From: Hypholoma sublateritium FD-334 SS-4
Lineage: Eukaryota > Basidiomycota > Agaricomycetes > Agaricales > Strophariaceae
DNA: 64,000 bases
Direction: 5' to 3'
NCBI GenBank assembly: GCA_000827495.1
Contig: KN817536.1
Coordinates: 1 to 64,000 of the forward strand
Position numbers and translations under genes: made by a program
The notes under the pieces: model-generated
What the model was told of the DNA's origin: nothing
What the model saw: only the letters and a program-made list of their open reading frames with translations
Databases searched by the model: none
In this document: piece after piece, positions 11,373 to 23,401 of the stretch
Layout: each line of letters opens with the position of its first letter
How positions within the stretch are numbered: the first letter of the stretch is position 1

Positions 11373-13512
11373 CTAATATTCCAGTGATCTCTCCATGATT
11401 CTGAGAAGGTGTTCTTTACCATCGGAACCGATCACGTCTCCAATTCCAGGTGCCAAATCAAGGACACGTCGCTGTGGCAGAGTGCCTTCGACGAGCATCT
11501 CAATGTCGCCTTTGTTGTATCTATATTGGTGTCAAAAGCTGTGTAAAGAACACAATCGGTGCGAAGACTTACCCAATAGCTTTCAATCCACGAGGAACAC
11601 CGAGACCATCTAAAAAGCGTGCGATGGACTCGTACAGATGAGCGCCTAACTCTCTGTCCGGGATTTGCGTGATGGAAGAATCGGCGATGGTCGTTCCGTT
11701 GAATATCGCTAACGCTTGACGATGACGATCCGGAGACGACGGCGCTGTGAACTGGAATACTAAACAATCATGAATGAGCCTCGCAGTCAAGAATGAAGCA
11801 ATGTATGACAACCTGCTGGACCCGTCAATGCGACACTAGTTCAGACGCAGTGAGCGCATATTGGCAAGAAAGTAATGACGGACAACTACCTGATACCATG
11901 TGGAATGATAGGAAGATCAGTTACGTATCCAGGGTGTTTGTATTTGGGGCCCTTCTTGTTCAATCCAGAAATCTGGGAAGAGTGAAAGGATTAATGAAGG
12001 CTGATCAAATCAGGAAATACTTTTTACTAACGGGGTAACTCATGCCATGGCATAAATGGACCCCGGCGTTTCCGAACCCTATTCCAGCAAACGACGACGC
12101 AAGCCTTGATATTTTCAGCCAGAGCTTTTTAGAAAAAGCTGTAGACCTACAGCATCTGCTTGCGCGCTTCGACGTCATCGGGGTTCTTTGCTATTCGAGG
12201 GAGGTAAGTGACGGTAGTTTGGAGTGCCCAAAGCGAGAAGATGTCGGCCACTGGGTTGCTTCCCTGGTACGCGGGGCGTAATATGGGGTTGGAAGGCCGG
12301 GGCGTACGTTCAGTATAGCTGTATATATCATTTCAGCGACAAAAATTCCAATTAGAAGGGACAATACAGACGGAATGGCGGTGTAACTTTCCATGCTGTG
12401 GAATAAAACATCGAGGCCCGCGCTGATTTGCACTGCGGTTGGGCAGGATTCGGTATTGTGGGTATCCTATAGCCATGAATAAACCCATAGTGACATCAAT
12501 AAGAAGCAAAGAAAGCGCACCACAATGCCCAGAACTGGTTTCATGGCACGATTGGCGATACCTGTTTTGAAGGAACGTGAGGTGATGTCGAGGATCGCTG
12601 TCCCTGTGGTCTCTGAGCCCGTTCCGGCAGTGGTAGGTATAGCAATGAACGGCTTCAAAGGTTTTGTGATAGGAAGACCTTTTCCGATGGGAGCGTTGAT
12701 GAAGTCCATGAGATCGGCATCTTTGTACACAGAAAACCTGTATTGTAGACAGTATGTGAGATGAGTGCATGAATATATAGAATAAGATGGCTACTTGCAG
12801 ATTAGCAGCTTTGGCGGTGTCGATAACGCTTCCACCACCAACACTGTATTAAATAGGCGGTGTGAGAATCTGGCGACATATCGAAGGATGGACGAACGCT
12901 AAGAAATGACTAAATTCGTGCTCTCGAGCCCATGATATGGCGTCGCGCCAGCTATCTTCAGTGGGTTCTGCAACAACCCGGTCATATACTTCGAAGGGAA
13001 GATCCGTTTCTGCTTGCAGCGCGGCCAATGTCTATTTAGGGTATAAAGATAGGGGCAGATGGAGCACATTTAGCAATACTTACAGTGTGCATTGGCTTGA
13101 GTTTCGCTACGTTTGGGTCAGTGAATACTCCAACCTAAAGACGTAAGAGAGTCAATCAAACAAGAACACATGCTAGGTGATGATTAGGTGTACATACCTT
13201 GGTCGCTTTCATATTCTTGAGATCCATGCCGACTTCCGCAGTTACCCCATCGCCAAATCTCAGGTTGGATGCTGCGACCTAAGCGGAACAGGGGAAATCA
13301 AACTACGTGCGGAATGCATAGGCCTATATACGCGCCTCAAAAGCGTATTCTTTCTCAACGGTCGTGATTGGGGTGGCAAAGTTTCTGAGCTGGTTGATGG
13401 CCTGCAGTTGGCCATTGGCATGCACGGAGGGCCGGCAGCCATGGCAGGGACACGCCGAGTGCTGGGAAGCATTTATAAGGCGTAAGATAGAGTTCCTAGA
13501 TGCCGCAGCCAT
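11373..13512 (-). CDS. Hydroxyacid-oxoacid transhydrogenase, mitochondrial (iron-containing ADH family, ADHFE1-like)
   Basis: Expected to transfer hydride from 4-hydroxybutyrate to 2-oxoglutarate in mitochondria. Thirteen exons: complement(join(11373..11520,11573..11759,11813..11835,11890..11972,12032..12104,12151..12318,12372..12466,12521..12737,12799..12843,12898..13031,13084..13134,13198..13271,13332..13512)), 492 residues. The N-terminus is Ser/Arg-rich and lacks acids, like a mitochondrial presequence. EYAFEAPSNLRFG, the nucleotide motif [36 protein letters not shown], and the metal-site helices [13 protein letters not shown] and [14 protein letters not shown] are all present. One intron (12738..12798) has a GC donor, gcaagt, and one exon is only 23 nt. 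An in-frame upstream ATG at 13647 exists, but 13512 gives the better presequence. Confidence 0.94.
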
Positions 13513-13973
13513 GACCAGTAGAGTGAGAGAGGAAGCAGCGAGGAAGGAGGGACTCCTGAGAGTGTACCCCGGAGCATGTCCGATTACAGGGCAGAGCGCA
13601 TCAGTAATGTGGGGAATAAGATGCCGGGCTTGCCGTCGGTCCGACAATAAGCGGCCTGGCGTTGCCCTCCAAGCGGCTTGGTGGTGGCAACGGGGTCAAA
13701 CAGCACGGAGCGCCCACCGTCACATACTTGACGCCTTCTGTCCACTGGCAGGCGATATGGGCCTACAGATTGCTCAGGGTGAAGAACAGAGGGAATATAA
13801 ATATAATACGCGTACAAACTTTGTTGTTGAACATCAAAAGTGCAAACAAGAGGCAAGTTGTGAGCAGAGTGTCTCCTTGTCACACCAGGACGGCCAGCTT
13901 GTCTCTGCCCTCTTCTGGCTCCAGCTCTTTCCGCAGTTCTACGACACGCTCTTTATCCACCTCCCGCTCATTC
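13513..13973. promoter_or_regulatory. Divergent promoter region, transhydrogenase / aspartic protease
   Basis: About 460 bp separate the two diverging start codons. Plus-strand open frames cross this region but are not supported by any family similarity. The stretch just before 13974 is pyrimidine-rich (ctcttctggctccagctc and following), consistent with a 5' leader. Confidence 0.45.
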
Positions 13974-16256
13974 ATGAAGCTCTCCCTATCCCTGTCCCTG
14001 GCCCTTGTTGCGGCCGTCGCATCAGCGCACAAAGTCACCTTCAAGAAAATCAAGCAGCCAACCTACCTCCAGAAGCGCGCCTACGATTCTCCCTCTGATC
14101 TCCAAACCAACGTCGTTGATGACTCTACTAACTCGACCTTCGACCTGAGGTGGGTGTGTTGCGTTAATTGTTCCGTGCGCTGCTCAAGCTGCGTCCCCTA
14201 GCTCTGTACATGACCTGATATATCTAGCCAACGTGAGCTCAACTTTCTCTCTCTTCAAGTCCGGGGCCACAAAGTTTCTGACGTCTTGCATGGAGCATAG
14301 ATTACCGTCGGTGGAGTCGGTCAGTTCGTTCCCTCTAAACTTTATCAGTCAATCAATATTTTGTCATTTAGAATACCCCGTCCAACTCGACACTGGTTCC
14401 TCCGATTTGTTTATCAAGGGTGATAGTTATCCAATACCCAACACCACAGAAACGGTCAGCATTGTCTACTTTTCATACATCTGACTCCCTGTACTGACAT
14501 ATGCGAGTAGACTCTTACCTACAACCTTACTGTAAGTTACATTTTGCATACCCCGTTGGATACCTCTCACCGTCATTTGTCGTTCAGTACGCAATTGGAT
14601 GGGCGCAAGGATATGTTGCTTATTCTACTGTGGACTTTGTTGGGTAGGTAACTGCTTTGCGCCATCCGCAGCTGCCCGATTAACGGATAATCATTTTCCA
14701 GAATATCCGTCCCATCACAAGCATTACTCGATGCCCAATCCGTCAATAACCCCGCCATAGGCTATGGAGCTCAAGGAATTGCTGGCCTGGGCTTCACCCG
14801 TCTCTCCTCGATTGACCTGCTAGTCAATAGCACAGGCTCATCAGCTGGCCGTAGTCTACTCTTCAATCTCTTCGCCGCCAACCCCGACGAGCAGAACTTC
14901 ATTGCTTTCGCTCTTTCACGGACATCAGTCACTGGCCTAACAGACGAAGTCGAGGGTAGCTTCGCTATTGGTGAGTGCACACCCTTCTGTCGATTACGGT
15001 GTCGTTCATCAAGTATTGCTAGGCGAGCTGGAGCCCGAGTACGAGGCTATTTCTGGAAATGAGCATATTCCAACATGGCCCATCAACAATCCCTACCGCT
15101 GGAATCTGCTCCTAGATGCGCTCATTGTCAACGACACAATAACCGTACCTACAACGAAAGTTGTCGGTGCTCCCAGCAACAAGGCTGTGATCCTAATGGA
15201 CAGTGGTTCATCCTACACGTATGTCCATTCGTTCTGATTCAGGCGATTTCAGCCCGCTGAGACGGAAATAGTTATGCACCAGTGGATATTGTTAATGCGA
15301 TATATGGTGGTGTCTCTGGTGCTTCGTATGACTCTTCACTCGGATATTGGCGCGTCCCTTGTTCTGCTGAAATCGATATGGCTCTCCAAATAGGGTTCGT
15401 GTCCTACATTCTATTATTTAGAGATCTCAACTCACATACTCTTATTAGTGGTCAAGTTTTCCCTCTCCACCCCCTAGATGTTGTTCCCTCAACGGCAGCG
15501 ACAACAAACAATGGTACTCTTTGTATTGGATCATTTGTCCCTTCTACCTTCAACATTGGCAACGATTTGTGAGTCCAGGTCCTTATTTGCAGGGATGTTG
15601 ATTGACTCTCCGTTAGCGATTGGTTGGTCGGTGATAACTTCCTGCGATCTGTCTACTCTGTATATGATTTCGGCGATTTTGATTCTACGGGAGAGATGGG
15701 TAACCCATACATGAAGTTACTGTCAATCATCGACGCAGATCAGGCCTCCATTGATTTCACCGATATTCGAGGCGGTGTTCCGCGTACGAACATCACCTAC
15801 ACCGGCCTCAATGGCATTTCCGTTGCCCCATCCTTCTCCATCTCAACTGATATATCTCAATCCCTTGAATTGATTGGAAAATACATCCCGGCGATGCTGG
15901 GCATCGTCGCCCTCAATGCCCTTATCCTCATTGTATGCTGCATCGTGTGGCTTGTCAGCTTCTGCCGCAAGCGCAAGCAGCGCGCAGTCGCGCGGGTCCC
16001 GCGCGCTCGCGTGAGCCCTATGCCCCCTGTCGACGTCCGGCTGGAGCGAACCCCTACGGGCGAATCAAATGCATCTGGAATGGCACCTATGCCCATGAAC
16101 CCGCGTAACACCTATGTCGCCGGTGCCCAACACACTTACGAGCCCGTCTCTATGGCCATGACAGAGGACACCTTCGTCCCTCCCTCGCCGGCCTTCCACG
16201 GCTTCGACCGCAAGGGGGGGCCTCTCCCGGGCGACCGGCCCAAATCTGTAGCATAA
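13974..16256 (+). CDS. Membrane-anchored aspartic protease (pepsin family A1)
   Basis: Secretory-pathway endopeptidase with a signal peptide (MKLSLSLSLALVAAVASA) and both active-site motifs: QLDTGSSDLFIKG in the N-lobe and ILMDSGSSYTYAPVD in the C-lobe. Between them lie GYGAQGIAGLGFTRLS and SAGRSLLFNLFAANPDEQ, typical of fungal A1 enzymes. After the catalytic domain comes a transmembrane helix (AMLGIVALNALILIVCCIVW) and a ~100-residue tail that begins very basic (RKRKQRAVARVPRARV), so the protein should be type I membrane-bound with a cytosolic tail. There are about ten introns. The junctions at 14149-14303 are ambiguous: an exon of about 31 nt starting at 14228 gives the right length and phase before ITVGGVEYPV, but I could not settle its donor. 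Confidence 0.9.
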
Positions 16257-16524
16257 TTAATGACCTGCGGCAGGCGGTTCTTGGACTTGTATGGACACTT
16301 TATTTACTTTGCTCACGGAGTACACACTTTATTAATATGAGTAGGGGGTATTATGAATTGTGGGCTACGGATGTTTTCTAATTACTATTTGCTTGTTTTC
16401 ATGGCACACTAAACTAGTGTTGATAACTGGATGAATATACATCTAGTTGTGAGATTATATGATAGATCAGAGCAAGTACAACGACACAACTGGGGCAAGA
16501 CGAAGTATGAATGGCAGATGTGAT

Positions 16525-18689
16525 TTATCTGCTTTCTGCGTTGCGTCGAGGGTGCTGGAACTTGGGTTTATCGCCCACCCAAGGTGCTTTTCCCTTTCGT
16601 GGTATCTCCACGATGTCCACGTCATCCGAAATCAGGCTTTCAGCCTGCTTCGCCAGTTGTCTCCATTTCGCAGCTTCATCAGGTTTCGCGTACTTTCCGT
16701 TCTCCGCCATTACATAGTCGAACGTCTCCAGCACCGCAGAGCCGAGCTTCTTGCCAAACAGCGCCCGGTGCTTCATGATCCTGTTCGTCTCATGCTGGGC
16801 GCCTGTCCCCCGCGTGCGCATGAGCTTGTCGAGGCCGATGAAGTGCACGATGCGCAGCGCCTGGCGCATATCCGCACGGTTCCTCGTCGCAAACGCGGCG
16901 CGGAGCATCGACGACATGATCTCCGCGTTCGGCTGCAGGCTGCGGCCCGCGCCGCGCGCGTCGATGCGTGGAACTTGCGCGACGGCGCCGTCTTTGAAGT
17001 CGTGCGCATGGAAGCCCGTCATGAGCTCGAACGCGCGCACCGCCGACGGCCAGTCCGCACTGCGCCAGCACGCCTGCATGACGAGGTTGTAGGTCACCAC
17101 CGAGGGGCGGATCTTGGGCCCGTTCTCGCGCGTGATCTCCTGGCGCAGCATCCACTCCAGCGTGTCGAGTGCGTGATATCCCAGCCCGGGCCCGTTTAGC
17201 GCGAGGTCCGCCTTGAGCACTTCCTCCATGTGCTGGCGGTCGAGGATGCCGGAGCCGCCGATCTCCTTGGGCCGCCGCTTGACTTGCTGTAGGAACTGCA
17301 TCGCGTGTTCGTACTGCTTGGTGCGGTTGCAAAACTGGAAGATGGTGTTCAGAGACTCGGGTCCCAGGGGCAGGATGCCGGGCTGCGAGACTGCGCCATT
17401 GGCGACCAGGCCGTAGTATTCGGTGATGATTTTGAGCGCGAGATCCACGTCCTGCTTGGTTCCGTCAGAGAGCGCCATCAGTGCGGCACACACGGTGTGC
17501 GAGTCGGGGACGAGTTCTGGGTTCTTCTTGCTCGCCTTAATCATTTGCGTCCACAGTAATCGCGCGTCGGCCGCCACCTTCGCGCCGCCCTCCGTGAGGT
17601 CCCTTTTCGCAACGGCAATCGCCTGGAACATGGCCGTCCAGACGAACCGATTGGGCGCCATGGGGCCATCCTGATCCATGGCGTAGTAGACGTCGAAGAT
17701 CTCCTGGTATCGTCCTGCACTACCCAACAGGCGGATATAACCCGCAAGTGCAGCCGGTGTGAGGTCCGAGTCCTCAGGGTCGCTCCGTTTGACGGAAGAT
17801 ATATGGCGCTGGAAGCCTTCGTACAATGAGTGAGCGTTAGAAAGTTGTTTTGGGTATGTAGTCCACTCTTCAATTCGGCACAGTCCGTTGAAGAAGGTCT
17901 GGTATGTCCGCGACGTAGGGCTGAAGCCTCTTCTTTTCATCTGTCAATCTTTTATCAATGTCGTGCTACTCTTATGGTACACTTAGAACTCACGTCGATG
18001 TAAAGTTGATATGCCAGCTGGTATCGGTTTACTTTCAATGCTTCCCAGATGAGGGTATTCCACACTTGTGTATTTTGGGCGTCCAGCGGCGCGTTTTTGA
18101 GCATGACCACAGCGTCATCTACTTTGCCAACATCAGCCAGCTTTTTTAAACGACCGGAGAGTATGTGAGGTTCCAGAGGCCGCATTTCTGACTTGGCTGT
18201 CTCGTTTGAAGGATCATAATGCCGTGAACGGAATGTGGTGGATGCTTTTGATGACGCTGAATACGTTTCTCTGCCTTGACCTCGCAGATTTCCAGCGGGT
18301 GCCTTGCTACTGTTAGGGGTGAAATTCGTGACGCTCAGGTTTTTGGACCGAGTATACGCTACGGCTTCAGGCGCCGCGGATGGTTTTCCTTGTAGTTTCT
18401 GGCGCCTCAGGAAGCGAGGCAATTGGGCGAACTCTGACTCTTCCGTGGCCTTTTGGTATGGTGAACGACGCGTCGATGCACATCGTCGAGTACTGGGCAG
18501 CACGGATGGTCCAGGTGTTGTATGATCCGGCTGGGTAGCAGAGTGCTGGCTTTCTAGCCACGTTGAAAATGACTTGAGCGAGAAAGAGGCCGCGCTCGAG
18601 GACGACAGAACGCGTTCAAATGGCAAGCTGCCACGCGAGGTGGTGGTTTTGGTGGCATTTCGGAGCATTGCTGCGTATATTTGAGCCAC
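16525..18689 (-). CDS. Pentatricopeptide-repeat protein, probably mitochondrial
   Basis: Exons complement(join(16525..17940,17994..18689)) give 703 residues with a single GT-AG intron. The N-terminus (MAQIYAAMLRNATKTTTSRG) is basic and Ser/Thr-rich, as in a mitochondrial presequence. PPR-like helical pairs recur, for example VWNTLIWEALKVNRYQLAY, SPTSRTYQTFFNGLCR, PNRFVWTAMFQAIAVAKR, SLNTIFQFCNRTKQYEHAM and VVTYNLVMQACWRSADW. Such proteins bind organelle RNA to control processing or translation. I cannot assign it to a named yeast factor. The 3' half is distinctly GC-richer than the neighbouring genes. Confidence 0.85.
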
Positions 18690-19326
18690 CAGAGAGTTTA
18701 AGGGAGAAGTGAAGGAAGTAAATTGCCGTATTTAGTAGCGCGTAATGAGAGCCTAGACGGAAAAATTGAATGATCGGGATTGGTCACAAGACTGAAAGCG
18801 CTCACAAGATTTGACGCAGAATAGACTGCAGACTCCAGAGTCCTTAGTTCACCCGGCAACTCTTTCACATCCAATTCACATCCATCTACGTCCGCGATAT
18901 CCGTATACCTACCAGCCAACTTGAACTCGGAATATATAAAGTGTCAAAACGTTCTCCTGACGGCAAATCTCGGGGCAGCACTGAAACTCACTGAAAGTGG
19001 CGGAAACTCAATCGAGCAACTTTCTAATTCTATACACATGTGCATGATTCATCGGACACTCACTTATTCAAATTGTCCGTAAGGTCCAAGAATATCTCTC
19101 GAGAATCCTCGGTGTAATGGGATACTCAGTTTGCTCCCTTGTAGATGAAGTGATTATCGAAACTTGCTCCAAGTTGTCGTAGCTCACGTCAAATGCCTCC
19201 CCCGCTTCATTTTCGGACAATCCAAACGTGCCTCCACGTTAGCCTCTAGCGACGCTTTCCCGTTAGATAAAAGGCCATTCTTTCGATGCGGTCGCTAGTT
19301 TATTGCCCCACCGTAATCCTCTTGCA
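18690..19326. other. Intergenic region upstream of PPR and secreted-protein genes
   Basis: A divergent gap of about 640 bp. A minus-strand open frame at 18698-18919 continues upstream of the PPR start without any recognisable motif and is probably leader sequence. Nothing else stands out. Confidence 0.45.
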
Positions 19327-20024
19327 ATGCTCCTTGTCAACCATCTTCCTTCTGGGCTCCTCATCCTCATGCTGCTGTCCTGCCACTTGATTGTGGCCGT
19401 TCCTACATGGGAGGGAATGAACGGGCGTAGCTCTATCGGCTCTCTGATTCCTGGGGTTTCTAGCATCGAGGCTAAGGGTCCTGTAGCTACCGGAAAACAA
19501 CCAAAACATCTTACCGTCCATGCTCCTGGTACGCCGTGGGTTGTTTGATAACCTTCACTCCGTTGTATTCATTCTGCACTTTAGGTCGCGTCTCAAATGT
19601 CACAGTTGGTCCACCATCAAAAGTTCCACCCCCTGAATTCTACATACACCAAGAACAACTATTTCTCCTTGTCAACGAGACCGCCGTGTATCCCATCAAT
19701 GTATATAATTCAACCACCACGCACCACCTTCCAATGCAACTAGTATTGGGAACAAAAAAAGAAGGCATCACAAGTGGTTCGTGGAGATGGAAGAACACTA
19801 TGTTGTATTATGATCTACCCAATGGAAAGAGCAACGATGGAGTCTACTATCGGTGCATGACTGCAAGTGGGGCATACAATGTCTACATGACATTCGTCGC
19901 GTGAGTGTACTTGCTCAGGATCCTCTCAGTGACTGATGATTAATGTCCCTTTCAAAGAACTCAAGCACCAGATGGTTGCCAAATTATGACCCTACATAGT
20001 TTCGCTCGCAGTTTCAAAAAATAA
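19327..20024 (+). CDS. Small secreted protein of unknown function
   Basis: Exons join(19327..19528,19585..19900,19958..20024) with GT-AG introns in consistent phase. The N-terminus has a strong hydrophobic signal segment (GLLILMLLSCHLIVAV). The mature part contains EFYIHQEQLFLLVNETAVY, a possible N-glycosylation site at NVT and another at NST, and SWRWKNTMLYYDL. It ends QIMTLHSFARSFKK. Only two cysteines lie in the mature chain (YYRCM and DGCQ), enough for one disulfide. The pattern resembles a small beta-rich extracellular protein, but I do not recognise the family and assign no function. The start at 19327 is chosen because it begins just before the hydrophobic core. Confidence 0.72.
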
Positions 20025-20091
20025 CACAAATGATTATCTTGCCTGCATGATTGTATACACTTCACAACAAATAAATCACATTTTAATCTAC

Positions 20092-21833
20092 TTATGCGAC
20101 CTTTTTCTTCTGTCCGTAAATTGTGAGATTGATTCTTCGCACAATCATACCCAATGTGAAAAGACCCAGGAATGCTGAACCAACAGCAATAGGCTTCTTT
20201 AGATGGGCCGACCAGGATACCTTGTACGAGACCTGCGAGCGTTCTTGTGAGTGCAAGTTTGAAAAAAATACAATTGCAGGCTTACAAAAATGCTTTCAGC
20301 ATGCTTGACGGTGAGATTTTTGTATTTGAAAGTCAAAAGAGGACGACCAATGGTGTCGAGGTATGTGACATGTGTTCCTATCGTGTTCGAAATTGCAGGG
20401 AACGGAGTAGCAAATTGAACATCACTACCATCCACGAAAAAAGATATGAGATCCGTGAATTAAGAAACCAAAAACCGACTCACGTTGCACCTTCGGGAAG
20501 GATAACCGAAAGTTCCTCGTCATTGACCACGGCACCGCCAATGGGCGTCCAAATAGGAATTTCGACGGTGTACCTTCCTGTTTTCCTGTCATAGCTTGCT
20601 GAATCCTCAAGGGGCGAGTCCCAGCCAAGGGTGAAGGTGTAGTTCCAACCGCCGAGGATGGGATAACGAGGCTTCAATTCGAAAAGGCTGAAGCGGGTGC
20701 CTTTTTGATTCTTCGACACGGAAGGAGCTACTCTCAACTTGGAGGTGGACACGTTGCCGATGATATCGTAGTAGTAGGCGTTTCGGATACCAGCCGGAAG
20801 GTGGAGATTAAGACCTGGAAGGACATGTGCAGATGCGCGCTTGTAAAACGCTTGCGTTTGGTGTTCGAACCGGGAGAAGTGACCTTTCAATCTATTCGAT
20901 GTCAACACTAAACCGTACATCTAGGCAAAGAACGAACTTTGGTCCAGCATTGTACAGCACTATCTTGTCTTCGATATTGAGATTCGCGCCCCAGTGGCTG
21001 ATTTCCGCGAATCGCTCCAGTTTGCTGAGTTCCAGAACCGGTTGATCGTGGTGGTAATGAATCATGATAGCCTGCTGATACTTCTCCGCGAATAAATCGG
21101 AGGTGCTGGGAGGGAGGTTGACGTAGGGTCCATATGTGACGGTAGCTCCTGCTTGCTTGAGAGCTACACCTTTAACATATTGCTCGACACCTTCGGGTGC
21201 TGTGTAACCAATGAAACGAGGTACGCTGTTTCTGTTATGTACCGCGTAAGTGACACAGACTTTGACGAGAAACCAAAACTTACTTGAACTTGGTATTTTG
21301 TTGAGTTGTTTCATAGGGACTGAGGACGAATAGGTCGGTAGTATACTTTAGAGTCTGATCGTCATTTTGTGCCGCAGTCGCAGGCCATGGTTGTGTCGCG
21401 TGGGTTTGCACGGTCTCAACGACAAGATTAAACGGTTCATTAGCAGAGGTGGCAGATGGCAGCTCAACGTCGAGAAGATGGTAATTCCTGCATGATTGAA
21501 CGCGTCAAGGGGCTGTATTCCAAGAACAGGGTCTAGAATGACATACTTATCAGAATTAAACGGCAGTTCTTTCACTGTAAGCGCTGCCTTTTCGCCTTTC
21601 AGCCTAACTTCCAGCCAACTTGTCTTTTCCCTCTCTTCGTGTCCAAGCGCAATAGTGTAGGACTTCAGCCCGTTCTGCAAGGGCGTGATAGAGTAGCCAG
21701 TGGTGACGTGTACGACTGAGCCTCCTAGTTCGATGGTGCGAACAATGTTGCCATTCTCGAAAGGTAGACTCGATCCGAAGACGGTATTAATCAGAAGAAA
21801 AAGAGGGAAATTGTGCCAAAGTTTTGGCAACAT
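20092..21833 (-). CDS. OST1: Oligosaccharyltransferase subunit alpha (ribophorin I / Ost1)
   Basis: Subunit of the ER-membrane oligosaccharyltransferase that N-glycosylates nascent proteins. Exons complement(join(20092..20232,20286..20424,20484..20891,20938..21231,21284..21487,21547..21833)) give 490 residues. After a signal peptide (LWHNFPLFLLINTVFGSSL) come NYHLLDVELPSA, SVPRFIGYTAPEGVEQYVKG, the conserved SHWGANLNIEDKI, HLPAGIRNAYYYDIIGNVST and RYPILGGWNYTFTLGWDSPL. A C-terminal transmembrane helix (PIAVGSAFLGLFTLGMIV) is followed by a short basic tail (GQKKKVA). Spacing to the uL22m gene is about 220 bp. Identification is secure. Confidence 0.95.
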
Positions 21834-22057
21834 GGTGGTATGGACTGGAAAATGTGAATAATCAGTCCCCGTCAACGTGTCCAAATCAGTATTACTATTT
21901 TTAGCGTGATACTATACGCGCAGCAGCATTACTTTGTAAACTTCAACACGCCCAATGGTAGGTTTAAATGCCACAGAAACCATTTCTCAGCAGTATGTAA
22001 GTGGGAAAAGTAAGAAGATTGATTATAATAAAGAGACGCAGACTAGAGTACTGCATC

Positions 22058-23024
22058 TCACCAACCCCACGTCGGTGAAGGGTTACGGATAGGTTTGTCC
22101 TCGCGTACGAGGGCAGCAGATACAATCCTATGAAGCTTGCGTTTTCTAGCGGCTTCCTTCTGCTGCTCAAGAGTTTTCCCTTCCTTCAAAACAACACTTA
22201 TTTTGGAGTGGAAATGCGTCCGTGTACCATAATGTCCTCTTCCTCGAGGTTCCACTCTCTTTGGCGGTCGAGGGCCCTTTGTCACCCAGGCTTCAGCTAT
22301 AACACAAGTAAATCATAAGGATTAAATTGGGTCAAATTGGGTTTTGATTCACGCACCAACGACAAGTTTTCCTTCTTCCAAGCGCTTGTAGCGAGTTGCG
22401 TGATCCCTGGCGGTGGCAAGCATGTTCATAATGCGCGTACTAGCGCGTTTTTCGCTGAATTGCATCTGCAGGATAGCATAATCTATGGGCTTTCCTGATA
22501 TTTGCCGTCCAAGCATATTCAGTTTGCGGTGGGAGATCTTGAAATTCGCGGTCGAATATTTGTGCTATTAGCTACAGATTAGGTCAAGTTACAGCAGTTG
22601 AATTGTCGGCGACGAACAGAATCAGGTTTAGGCTTAGCCGGTGTTTTGCATTTTTGTACAGCAAATTTCAATGCGGAGGGAAGAGTGGCGGTCTTCGTGC
22701 TAGCGGCTTGCTCAAACAGACTGGTTTGCCCAGCTTTCTTTGCTTCCTCCCTAGCAGCTTGCATCTCCTCCGGTGTCTGACTCTCCTTGACTGAAGGACC
22801 GAGGTTCTGCTTAAGCCATGACAGAGGGTTGTAGCTCACACTGTGGGCAAACGTTAGTCAGTTCCAAATATTTGAGGAGGTAGTGACGCACCCGCGCCTC
22901 GATGCAGGTGCAAACGAAGCAAGGTTCAAAGGAGACTGTCGGAGCAACAATGCTAGTTTGGTGATTGAGCCGAGTGATCCTGGACAGTTCGGAGGAACGT
23001 ACTACTACACCGGTAAGCCTGCAT
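22058..23024 (-). CDS. MRPL22: Mitochondrial large-subunit ribosomal protein uL22m
   Basis: Exons complement(join(22058..22296,22357..22564,22618..22840,22892..22935,22986..23024)) give 250 residues. The start at 23024 yields an arginine-containing presequence ([20 protein letters not shown]). The uL22 core follows: [49 protein letters not shown] and [20 protein letters not shown]. The C-terminus ends NPSPTWGW. The third intron (22565..22617) uses a gttcgt donor; reading through instead quickly meets a stop. An upstream in-frame ATG near 23090 would lengthen the protein but adds an atypical leader. Confidence 0.88.
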
Positions 23025-23401
23025 TTGAAGGCGGGCGCGTTTGAATGTGTCGGCGGACGCGACGAGAAAAGAGGACATGTCCATTGTCAGCTTCCCGATG
23101 CTTGGATCAGGCGTCAGAACCAAACACGGGAACACGACGGAGAGGTGATCATGAATTCGCCGGGACTCGTCGACTTGTCAGTGCCTGTGTCCAATATGCA
23201 CCCTTCACTCCGTTGTTGCTCAGCGCGTGCCCACACGCCCCTCATCAAATTCCTTGGAAAGAGAGTATACCCAAGTAGTGAGAATATATCCACCAGGTCA
23301 AATGACTGCTACTCAATCCAATCGCAGGTTCTGCTGCACGTCATCCGCATCCCGCCGCCCCCGCAGAATTCAAGGAACACTTTCCCCAGTTTCTCGCAAG
23401 A
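23025..23401. promoter_or_regulatory. Divergent promoter region, uL22m / small protein
   Basis: 377 bp separate the two starts. Plus-strand open frames run through this region but show no family similarity and lie opposite the uL22m leader. It should hold both promoters. Confidence 0.4.

Noticed and set aside
13272..13331. GC-AG intron at the first transhydrogenase junction
   Set aside because: A canonical alternative exists: donor gtatat at 13331 with acceptor gtcgcag ending at 13272 restores EYAFEAPSNLRFG in frame.
13364..14098. 244-codon plus-strand open frame over the transhydrogenase start
   Set aside because: It overlaps the start of the minus-strand transhydrogenase and uses another frame than the protease; no similarity.
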